DNA of 19,246 bases, from NCBI RefSeq assembly GCF_002422095.1, contig NZ_DITB01000067.1, positions 1 to 19,246 on the forward strand, written 5' to 3'. The notes beneath the pieces are model-generated. The model was not told the DNA's origin, did no database searches, and worked only from the letters and a program-made list of their open reading frames with translations. Within the stretch, counting starts at the first letter, position 1, and every line of letters starts with the position of its first letter. This stretch comes from Flavobacterium sp. UBA6195 (lineage in GTDB: Bacteria; Bacteroidota; Bacteroidia; Flavobacteriales; Flavobacteriaceae). Positions 14,071 through 19,246 of the stretch are shown here, in pieces. Made by a program: the position numbers and the translations under genes.

Positions 14071-14955
14071 TTAGTAGTTGGTAATTAATAGTTCGGTTAA
14101 TTTTCCTCTTTTCTCAGCATTAGCATTGATACTTCTTCTTGCAAAAACTCTATTGATATTAAAATCTTCATAGATATCATCAAAGAAATTATCTTCTAAG
14201 TCTTTACCTTTTACATCGGAATTACTTAAAATCCAATTGTGTCCTAAGTTATTTAAGGTTTTGCAAAAATCTCTCAAACGAATTTGTTCATTATCATCAA
14301 ATTCATCCTTGGAATACGAATTAAAACTAGAGGTTTTATTTAATGGTTTGTATGGTGGATCGAAATAAAACAATGCTGGTTTTTCAGCATGTGAAAGTGT
14401 TTGTTGATAATCTCCAGTAAGAATTTCCACTTTTTGAAGTGCTTCGCTAACTGCTAATAAATTATCAGCATCGCAAATCATTGGCTTTTTATAACTTCCT
14501 ATTGGAACATTGAAGGCATTACTTTTATTTACTCTGAACAATCCATTGAAACAAGTTCTGTTTAAGAAGATGAATAGTGCAGCTTGTGTTTCTTTATCTG
14601 TTGAACGTGTATTGAATAATGTTCTTTTTGCTGTATAATATTCTCTTTTGAGTTCTGTATCAGTATCAATATTGTGATATTCTGTCTGGAATTCTTTCAA
14701 TAAAGAAATAAGCTCATTTGGTTTTGAAGCAATAACTTTATAGGTGTTTATTAAGTCTGTATTGATATCATTGATAACAGCCTTTTCTATTTTCGGAAAG
14801 TTATTTAACATCCAAAATAAAATGGCACCACTGCCAACAAATGGTTCAATATAAGTGAATTTATTAGCAATAAATTTCTTTGGCAATACATTTTCTATGT
14901 CTCCTATCAATTGTGTTTTACCACCAGCCCACTTTAAAAACGGTTTTGCATTCAT
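14071..14955 (-). CDS. dpnM: Dam-family DNA adenine methyltransferase (M.DpnII-like)
   Basis: This 294-residue methylase is of the D12/alpha class. KWAGGKTQL (8-16) and the SAM motif EPFVGSGA (37-44) open the protein. LNRTCFNGLFRVNKS lies at about 131-145, and the catalytic FDPPY at 198-202. All are standard Dam/DpnM/MboIA motifs, so methylation of adenine in GATC is expected, protecting the host from the adjacent endonuclease. It is the first gene of the operon, with a promoter candidate at 14974-15003 and the nuclease start only 1 base beyond its stop. The protein is complete, with normal length for the class. Confidence 0.93.
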   Translation of the reverse strand: MNAKPFLKWAGGKTQLIGDIENVLPKKFIANKFTYIEPFVGSGAILFWMLNNFPKIEKAVINDINTDLINTYKVIASKPNELISLLKEFQTEYHNIDTDTELKREYYTAKRTLFNTRSTDKETQAALFIFLNRTCFNGLFRVNKSNAFNVPIGSYKKPMICDADNLLAVSEALQKVEILTGDYQQTLSHAEKPALFYFDPPYKPLNKTSSFNSYSKDEFDDNEQIRLRDFCKTLNNLGHNWILSNSDVKGKDLEDNFFDDIYEDFNINRVFARRSINANAEKRGKLTELLITNY

Positions 14956-14973
14956 AAATTCTAGTATTGTTTA

Positions 14974-15003
14974 CAAACATACAAAAAAGCTATCGAAACC
15001 AAA
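14974..15003 (-). promoter_or_regulatory. Bacteroidota-type promoter of the restriction-modification operon
   Basis: On the minus strand a -33 TTTG (15003-15000) is followed after 18 bases by TATGTTTG (14981-14974), a full match to TAnnTTTG. The box lies 18 bases before the methylase ATG, giving a short leader. Both elements and their spacing fit the known consensus of the phylum. Confidence 0.55.
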
Positions 15004-15058
15004 ATGAGGAAATCCTTATTTACGTTAAAAATGATGAGAAATAGTGCAAAATTATGCA

Positions 15059-15075
15059 GGGTGTAGGGTGTAGGG
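15059..15075 (+). repeat. Tandem GGGTGTA repeat, left copy
   Basis: GGGTGTAGGGTGTAGGG is two tandem 7-base units plus GGG. A related sequence in the opposite orientation lies at 15245-15262. Together they form a loose inverted repeat about 185 bases apart. Confidence 0.55.
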
Positions 15076-15244
15076 AAAAAACGTGTAAAAGATTTTTATT
15101 TTTTCAGAAATTAAAAAAACGGATTTATTTGGAGAATTGGGTGCAAACTATACTTAGTCCTTTATTGATTTGCTTTTGATTGTGCTGATGTTGCTAGAAA
15201 ATTTGAAAAGTAAAAAAACTAAAAATGTTTGTGTTGAAATTTGG

Positions 15245-15262
15245 TTACACCCCTTACACCCT
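15245..15262 (-). repeat. Tandem GGGTGTA-like repeat, inverted copy
   Basis: TTACACCCCTTACACCCT reads on the minus strand as two GGGTGTAA units separated by one base, the inverted counterpart of 15059-15075. It precedes the bidirectional hairpin at 15299-15335. Confidence 0.55.
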
Positions 15263-15298
15263 CTTTTTAGTGGTCAGTTTTCGGTGATCAGTTTGCAG

Positions 15299-15335
15299 AA
15301 AAAAAAGTGGAAAATATAATTTTCCACTTTTTTTT
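15299..15335 (-). terminator. Strong hairpin terminator of the primase gene
   Basis: The arms 15299-15315 and 15319-15335 pair perfectly for 17 bases (eight A, GTGG, AAAAT) around a 3-base loop. It lies 9 bases past the primase stop and ends in eight T on either strand, so it could stop transcription both ways and separate the element from the RM operon. Confidence 0.9.
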
Positions 15336-15344
15336 ATTTGGTGT

Positions 15345-17537
15345 TTATATTTCGGATTGTCTGTTGGTTTGATCTACTTCTTCGTAAGTAAATTCTTTTA
15401 CTGCGTAGACTGGACTTCCTTTTCGCATTAGTCTTGTGAAATTGTGTTTTTTTAAAGCTTTTCCTATTTTGTTTATGGTTCCATCGGTGATTGTGATTTT
15501 TGCTCTTTCGGCTAGTTTAGCTGCTATTTGCGAGGCGTTTAAATAGTGCAGCCCCCCTCCAACTCCCCCCGAAGGGTGGAGAGCCACAACGTTACCTTCA
15601 TTATCTATATATTCATTTCTTTCATTTTTAGTTACTGGAGAAAACCATGTTAAAAGCAATTCTTCTTCTGGGCTTCGTAGTTGGTATTGTTCGTTGTTTT
15701 CGGTGATGTTTTTGATTTCTTCTTGGTCGAACCAATGTTTGAATCCACTTTTGAATAAATACAAGGCTTGTGATAATACATTGTCAATATTTATTTCATG
15801 TTGGTATTGGATGTTTTCTACTTCAAAACAAAGGAAACGTCTGCTACCTGTACTATCGTTTAAGAATTGTGCTGTGTTGACACTTCCGGCAAATGATGCG
15901 CGTCTTGGCATGGTTTCGTTGTTATGTCCGTAGGCTTTTCTCATTCTGATTTGTGTCTTTGTGATGATTTCTTTTAAGCTTCCAATTTCGGAACGGTTTA
16001 GGTTTTCTAATTCGTCCAGGTTGATTAACATACATTCTGAAAGCTGCACTAAAGTGTCTTTGTTGTTTGGGTTTATGGTTCCTGAGAACAAATACTCTTT
16101 TAATTTTCTAGGCACTAGTTTTTCTACCCAAGTGGTTTTTCCTAATCCTTGTTTTCCACTGAATACAATTACGGTGTGATTGATTACTTTGTCATCCAAT
16201 ACACAACCTACCATTGCTACAATCCATTTTTTAAAACACTCTTGCCAAAGTTCTTGTTTTGTGGTGGTTATGGTGTTTGCCAATTCTAAAATATAGTCTG
16301 TTTTTTCATCATACGATGGCAGATTGTAAAAGTAATCTTCGAAAGGATTGTATAATTCACAGAAATCGGAATACAATAGGTTTCGCAAAGAAGAGAGGTT
16401 TGTTTTGATTCTTCCTTTTAAACATTCGCGAAGCATTGAGTTTTCTATGAAGTCGTTCATTACATGCCATTTCTTTTTTCCGAAATATTGAAACTCTAAC
16501 TTGCCTGAAACCATGTTATGCCGAAATACATATCTTGTTGAAAGGAATAGTTCTAATCGGTCGATTTGTGTTGGTTTTGGTTTGTCTTCGTCGTCTTCGT
16601 CAGCTGCGCTTGTTGTCGGTTGTCGGTTCTCTGTTTTCGGTTTCTTTGGTTTGTGTATAGTTTCATCTTTGCCAAATTCGTGAATGTTTCCGTAGGCGCT
16701 GTGAACGGTTTGTGTTACTTCTTTTTCGTCATAGCCAAAGTCTGTTAATATGAAGCTTAGTGCTTCGTTTAATGAAATGCCTTTTCGGTTTAGATTACAC
16801 GCGAGTTGGTGTACGAATACGTTTCGGCTACCTGTCGCGTATTGCACTTTTTTTTCGGTGAAACGAACGCAGTGGTTGTAGATGGCTTCGCTGTTAGTCA
16901 CAGTCGCAGTCGCGGTTGGCAGTTGAGATGCTGAAACGAGTTCAGCATGACAAGATTGATTTGAGGCTGTTCCGCTCAAACTCATCTCGACTTCGCTCGA
17001 TGTGACAAATGTCTTTGCAGCTTCGTTTTGATAGAGGTTATCGTCGAATGAGTAGAAACATAGTCGGGTTATGTCTTTTCCGGATTTGTCTATTTCATGG
17101 TTTAATAGGATTTCATAGTGTTTTTGGATGGCCAAAAAGGTTTCTTTGTGGTCTTCTTTTGTGGTGTTTACTTTTACTAGAATTTTTAATCCATTGCCTG
17201 ATGGACTTATGAAACTTGCATAGGTGTATTCGGATTGGTTGGCTTTGTGTTTTGCGTTTTGTAAATCGGTTTGACTTAATTTATCGATGTCTAGGATTAT
17301 GAAATTGGAGTATGCTTCCAGAAATTCCATTTTTCTTCCACCTACAAATTTTCCTGAAGGTGTGAATGCAGGCAATGATTTTTTGGCTTTTTCATAGGCT
17401 TCTAGTTTGTTTTCGGCTAATGATTTACGCAAATAGGTTATCCCTGGTCTGTACTTTCCTGTTTTGATTTCTTGCAGGATTTCGGGAATTGTTTTGTGTT
17501 CTATTACTTCGTTGAAGTTTTTGAAGATTGTTATCAT
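15345..17537 (-). CDS. VirE_N/VapE-like primase-helicase of a mobile element
   Basis: This 730-residue protein has three parts. The N-terminal BT4734/VirE_N domain (about 5-176) is primase-like, with ILDID (D83, D85), FISPSGNGLKILVKV (109-123) and DITRLCF (155-161). A middle region spans about 215-325 and ends in an acidic, Pro-rich linker. The C-terminal VapE-type helicase domain has Walker A GKQGLGKTT (461-469), Walker B INLDE (505-509) and SVNTAQFLNDSTGSRRF (552-568). Such proteins replicate or mobilise phage-like and integrative elements. Two interdomain segments (about 177-204 and 649-663) are translations of palindromic DNA repeats. The gene ends at a strong terminator, and an excisionase-type gene lies upstream. 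'VirE' here is not the Agrobacterium secretion chaperone. Confidence 0.88.
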   Translation of the reverse strand: MITIFKNFNEVIEHKTIPEILQEIKTGKYRPGITYLRKSLAENKLEAYEKAKKSLPAFTPSGKFVGGRKMEFLEAYSNFIILDIDKLSQTDLQNAKHKANQSEYTYASFISPSGNGLKILVKVNTTKEDHKETFLAIQKHYEILLNHEIDKSGKDITRLCFYSFDDNLYQNEAAKTFVTSSEVEMSLSGTASNQSCHAELVSASQLPTATATVTNSEAIYNHCVRFTEKKVQYATGSRNVFVHQLACNLNRKGISLNEALSFILTDFGYDEKEVTQTVHSAYGNIHEFGKDETIHKPKKPKTENRQPTTSAADEDDEDKPKPTQIDRLELFLSTRYVFRHNMVSGKLEFQYFGKKKWHVMNDFIENSMLRECLKGRIKTNLSSLRNLLYSDFCELYNPFEDYFYNLPSYDEKTDYILELANTITTTKQELWQECFKKWIVAMVGCVLDDKVINHTVIVFSGKQGLGKTTWVEKLVPRKLKEYLFSGTINPNNKDTLVQLSECMLINLDELENLNRSEIGSLKEIITKTQIRMRKAYGHNNETMPRRASFAGSVNTAQFLNDSTGSRRFLCFEVENIQYQHEINIDNVLSQALYLFKSGFKHWFDQEEIKNITENNEQYQLRSPEEELLLTWFSPVTKNERNEYIDNEGNVVALHPSGGVGGGLHYLNASQIAAKLAERAKITITDGTINKIGKALKKHNFTRLMRKGSPVYAVKEFTYEEVDQTNRQSEI
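15551..15588. repeat. GC-rich palindromic repeat inside the primase gene
   Basis: CTCCA (15557-15561) and TGGAG (15577-15581) frame CCC-GAA-GGG, giving a GC-rich hairpin, with a run of six C just before it. It is by far the most GC-rich spot of the gene and is translated as the Gly-rich HPSGGVGGGL. It resembles the C-rich palindromes dispersed in Flavobacterium genomes. Confidence 0.6.
16612..16640. repeat. TGTCGGT tandem units in primase linker
   Basis: TTGTCGG occurs in tandem at about 16613-16626, followed by the related GTTTTCGG, encoding the ENRQPTTS linker. The style matches the short tandem repeats at 15271-15298 and 17543-17570. Confidence 0.35.
16926..17005. repeat. Composite REP-like palindromes in frame within primase gene
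   Basis: Three adjacent dyads occur here. ATGCTGAA/TTCAGCAT (16928-16935 with 16941-16948) has a 5-base loop. TTTGAG/CTCAAA is at 16960-16965 with 16975-16980. TCGA/TCGA lies within CATCTCGACTTCGCTCGATG at 16983-17002. They translate in frame as VTSSEVEMSL and CHAELVSAS (residues about 178-204), a peptide style I recognise as a dispersed Flavobacterium repeat. They sit exactly between the primase-like and middle regions. Confidence 0.72.
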
Positions 17538-17542
17538 GTTTG

Positions 17543-17570
17543 AGTGATTAGTGAAAAGTGATTAGTGAAT
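17543..17570. repeat. 14-base tandem repeat before primase start
   Basis: AGTGATTAGTGAAA (17543-17556) is followed directly by AGTGATTAGTGAAT (17557-17570), 13 of 14 bases identical. It fills the leader just upstream of the primase ATG and covers the stop codon of the small Cys-rich reading frame. Confidence 0.75.
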
Positions 17571-17633
17571 AGTTTTTGTGGTTGTTCCTGTTTTACAGTC
17601 ACAAGCTTCGCAGGTTCCGTTGCACTGGTTCAT
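17562..17633 (-). CDS. Possible 23-residue Cys-rich peptide
   Basis: A short ATG-started frame lies in the 185-base gap between the HTH gene and the primase gene. Its 23 residues hold four cysteines at positions 4, 8, 11 and 13 (C-x3-C-x2-C-x-C), followed by a Thr/Lys-rich end. AAGG abuts the ATG, too close for a normal ribosome site. Four cysteines in thirteen residues is unusual and could bind Zn or a similar ion. It may equally be chance, since the frame is so short. It would be co-transcribed with the excisionase-like gene and the primase. Confidence 0.3.
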   Translation of the reverse strand: MNQCNGTCEACDCKTGTTTKTIH

Positions 17634-17666
17634 CCTTATATAATATTTTAAATTAAGGAAGATGTA

Positions 17667-17716
17667 ATGCCCTTAGAGAATTATCGAGGTTGTTTTGAAA
17701 ATTTGTTAAAGGGCAT
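17667..17716 (-). other. Inverted repeat downstream of HTH gene
   Basis: ATGCCCTT (17667-17674) and AAGGGCAT (17709-17716) are perfect 8-base inverse complements separated by 34 bases. The site begins 7 bases past the HTH stop. The long loop and lack of a T run argue against a standard terminator. It could be an attenuator, a recombination site or a protein-binding dyad. Confidence 0.35.
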
Positions 17717-17722
17717 TTCATA

Positions 17723-18004
17723 CTATTTTCCTTTGAATGATTTATTGTAGTGTTCTTGTAGTAGTTTTTCAACGTCGGAAAGTTTGTAGTAGATTTTGCT
17801 TCCTACTTGACTGAATGAGATTTTGCCTTCATCTCTCCATGTTTGCGCTGTGCGTTTGGAGATTTTCATGAGCATGATGAACTCTTGATTGTCTAAGAAG
17901 GTTTCTTTCTTTGGGTCTGGCTTGGTGTTTAGTTGGCTTTGAATTGCGTCTAATTTTGCCATTAAGTCGTTGTACTGGTCTTTTGTTAAAATAATTGCTT
18001 CCAT
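17723..18004 (-). CDS. Excisionase-type helix-turn-helix protein
   Basis: This 93-residue protein has an N-terminal helical or coiled part (about 8-28) and a MerR/Xis-like HTH_17 domain at about 37-82: FLDNQEFIMLMKISKRTAQTW followed by RDEGKISFSQVGSKIYY and a final helix. Proteins like this are common in Bacteroidota integrative elements, where they serve as excisionases or transcription activators. The ATG at 18004 is preferred; a TTG at 18034 in the same frame would add ten residues that look like leader. A terminator for the upstream gene lies at 18046-18085. No integrase is visible in the window, so an excision role is inferred from the fold and neighbours. Confidence 0.83.
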   Translation of the reverse strand: MEAIILTKDQYNDLMAKLDAIQSQLNTKPDPKKETFLDNQEFIMLMKISKRTAQTWRDEGKISFSQVGSKIYYKLSDVEKLLQEHYNKSFKGK

Positions 18005-18045
18005 TTTCGTAGTTTTTAAAAGTTTATGGAGCAAAATTGTGAAGT

Positions 18046-18085
18046 AAAAAAAAGTCCCTTAGTCCCAATCGGGTCCCAAGGGACT
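18046..18085 (-). terminator. Hairpin terminator of coiled-coil protein gene
   Basis: AGTCCCTT (18053-18060) pairs with AAGGGACT (18078-18085), with an additional CCC/GGG pair inside the loop. On the minus strand the stem is followed by a T run from 18052 to 18046. It begins 8 bases past the stop of the gene at 18094, so the HTH gene downstream likely has its own promoter. Confidence 0.8.
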
Positions 18086-18093
18086 ATTATTTT

Positions 18094-19002
18094 TTAGAGG
18101 AAGTTGTCGAGGTCTATTCTTTTGTGGGTCTTTGGTCGTTTATCGCCTCGTGATGGTTTGAGAATGGTTTCGACTGTTTGGGGACTTATTTCGTTGTTGT
18201 CTTTGTCGATAAAGTTATTGACTATCATATTTACGATTTCGCCATTGGAAGCATCAATAAAAGATTTTCCATCAACAAATAGCTCACGACTTAGTTGGTA
18301 GAATATGTCTACTAATTGGTTTAGATTTCCGTTGAATTTTAGCTTTTTAGTGGTTAGTTTTTTCTCCAGTTCTAGTTCTTTTTCCTTCTCAATTTCGGAA
18401 CGCATTTTGCGAAGCGTTTGTAATTTTTCAATGAATTGAACGCATTGTTGGTCATAAGCTTGCAGCTTGTTGTTGATTGAAATGATGTCGGCTTGTCGGT
18501 ATTCGAAAATTTCTTCGTTTAAAAACAAGATTTGTTCATTGAACGATTCCATTTTTTCAACCTGATGTTTGATTTCAAAAAACGAAAAATAACGATCTTC
18601 CGATTCGGCATTAATTAACCTTTTTGGAGTAATTTGTTTGGTTTCTTTTACGCTCGAAGATTGCAGCTCCGTTCGTTTTTTCTCAATGATGTTGTACAAT
18701 TTATTGAATCTACTCAATGCCTTTTGGCTAAAGAATAGTTCTTCATTGTTGGCTAATAATTTTTCGAATTTGTTTAACCAGGTGTTTCCGTCTTGGGCAA
18801 GTTGGAGTTGGTAGTTTATGAATTCGGGGAGTTGGGATTGTGGGATTGTAAATACTTTTTCGAGTAAAGCAATACAATAGTTTTCCAGTGTGGGTTCCTG
18901 GTCGTGAGTAATGTCAAAAATAGAAGCTGCACTTTGTGCTGTGTCGATGGTTCTCCATTCTGAGAACAATGATTTTTTGATGTTTTGCCCTTTTAAGTTC
19001 AC
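18094..19002 (-). CDS. Coiled-coil protein, possibly RteC-like at the C-terminus
   Basis: I do not recognise the full protein. Of its 302 residues, about 80-225 are rich in Glu, Lys and Gln and look like long helices or coiled coil. The C-terminal part (about 225-300) includes a segment LNQLVDIFYQLSRELFVDGK, then FIDKDNNEISPQTVETIL and a basic end. This loosely resembles the RteC domain found in Bacteroidota mobile elements, where RteC controls excision and transfer genes. Its start is a GTG at 19002, because an in-frame TGA lies nine codons upstream and the next ATG is far inside. An out-of-frame ATG at 19030 could mean a sequencing error. It is followed by a terminator. Confidence 0.68.
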   Translation of the reverse strand: MNLKGQNIKKSLFSEWRTIDTAQSAASIFDITHDQEPTLENYCIALLEKVFTIPQSQLPEFINYQLQLAQDGNTWLNKFEKLLANNEELFFSQKALSRFNKLYNIIEKKRTELQSSSVKETKQITPKRLINAESEDRYFSFFEIKHQVEKMESFNEQILFLNEEIFEYRQADIISINNKLQAYDQQCVQFIEKLQTLRKMRSEIEKEKELELEKKLTTKKLKFNGNLNQLVDIFYQLSRELFVDGKSFIDASNGEIVNMIVNNFIDKDNNEISPQTVETILKPSRGDKRPKTHKRIDLDNFL

Positions 19003-19085
19003 GTTTTTTGCCGGTGTTAAATTTGTTCATTATTTGTTATTTGGTTACACTTTTTCCAAAGTCACGAATTGAAATGGTTTATTAG

Positions 19086-19109
19086 CTTGAAGTTCAGGTA
19101 TACTTCAAG
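19086..19109. promoter_or_regulatory. Inverted repeat upstream of coiled-coil gene
   Basis: CTTGAAG (19086-19092) and CTTCAAG (19103-19109) are perfect 7-base inverse complements with a 10-base spacer. The site lies about 85 bases before the GTG start of the next gene and about 50 past the end of the possible partial gene. It could be an operator or a weak terminator. Confidence 0.3.
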
Positions 19110-19159
19110 TAAATTTCAATATGATTTTGGATTTTTTTTACTATTTGGGATGCCTAAAA

Positions 19160-19246
19160 TTAGAACAAATTCAGTACTTGTTTGCGTTGTTTTTCGTACA
19201 AGTTTTTAACAAAATTGCGAGGGCTTGTATTTGCTAGGGTTTTGGA
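19160..19246 (-). CDS. Possible C-terminal end of a gene entering from the right
   Basis: On the minus strand the frame starting at 19246 is open for 28 codons to a TAA at 19160-19162. The other two minus-strand frames close after 3 and 12 codons. The peptide is basic and amphipathic (NFVKNLYEKQRKQVLNLF at its end), like the last helix of a DNA-binding or recombinase protein, but I cannot identify it. Twenty-eight codons could be open by chance. If real, it would be the next gene of the mobile block. Confidence 0.3.
   Translation of the reverse strand, partial: SKTLANTSPRNFVKNLYEKQRKQVLNLF

Larger units (their letters stand above)
14956..15298. other. Intergenic spacer between the RM operon and primase gene
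   Basis: This stretch of 343 bases has no supportable gene. It holds the RM promoter, the tandem GGGTGTA repeats at 15059-15075, their inverted relatives at 15245-15262, and two imperfect 14-base tandem units at 15271-15298 (TGGTCAGTTTTCGG and TGATCAGTTTGCAG). The repeat content suggests a junction between two acquired blocks. Confidence 0.5.

Noticed and set aside
15345..17537. Reading 'VirE' as a type IV secretion or virulence factor
   Set aside because: The protein has primase-like and P-loop helicase motifs of mobile-element replication proteins; no secretion genes are nearby.
17723..18034. TTG start for the HTH protein
   Set aside because: An ATG ten codons downstream is a better start and the added residues look like untranslated leader.
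15239..19050. ATTTGGTTACAC at 15239-15250 and 19039-19050 as direct repeats flanking the primase block
   Set aside because: A 12-base match is expected by chance several times in a window this long and AT-rich; no integrase or tRNA end supports an att site.
1..19246. CRISPR arrays, tRNA or rRNA genes and IS transposases
   Set aside because: No regularly spaced repeats, cloverleaf-like sequences, rRNA signatures or transposase motifs were found by reading.

Overview
The window looks like an accessory region of a Flavobacterium-like member of the Bacteroidota. The basis is the low GC content, the near absence of Shine-Dalgarno sequences, promoter-like motifs of the Bacteroidota type (TAnnTTTG with an upstream TTTG), and gene families typical of the phylum: DUF6428, ArsF/ArsG-type proteins and a BT4734/VirE-type primase-helicase. 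Almost every gene is on the minus strand. The only plus-strand gene I accept is a small unknown one at 10263-10487.

Positions 152-9904 form a large arsenic-resistance island with two circuits. Reading along the minus strand, the first circuit starts with a second ArsR regulator (9566-9868). It continues with a CxxC mini-thioredoxin (ArsE-like), a Cys-tailed rhodanese, an ArsP-type permease, a DinB-fold protein, an exported FmdE-domain protein, an ArsF-like exported thioredoxin-fold protein and an ArsG-like permease. A strong hairpin terminator (5556-5595) closes it. This resembles the arsEFG organoarsenical module, expanded by four further genes. Two matching TTCGTAA-N2-TTACGAA operators lie in front of arsR2 and of the arsE-like gene. 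The second circuit, for inorganic arsenic, is arsR1, DUF6428, arsenate reductase, ACR3 arsenite exporter and then, after a 142-base gap, an ArsO-like flavin monooxygenase and two tandem metallophosphoesterases.

Positions 10501-14955 hold a tightly packed four-gene restriction-modification operon of DpnII type: Dam-class methylase, DpnII-like endonuclease, an OLD-like ATPase-TOPRIM protein, and a DpnA-like second methylase. The genes are one base apart or overlap. The ATPase-TOPRIM gene is not part of the classical dpnM/dpnA/dpnB cassette and makes this a candidate composite defence system.

Positions 15059-19246 look like part of an integrated mobile element: a VirE_N/VapE-like primase-helicase, a possible 23-residue Cys-rich peptide, an excisionase-type HTH protein, a coiled-coil protein with a possible RteC-like C-terminus, and perhaps the end of one more gene at the right edge. 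The primase-helicase gene carries palindromic, GC-rich repeat sequences that read through in frame between its domains. Short tandem repeats and inverted GGGTGTA repeats lie around it. No integrase, att site, tRNA, rRNA or CRISPR array was seen.
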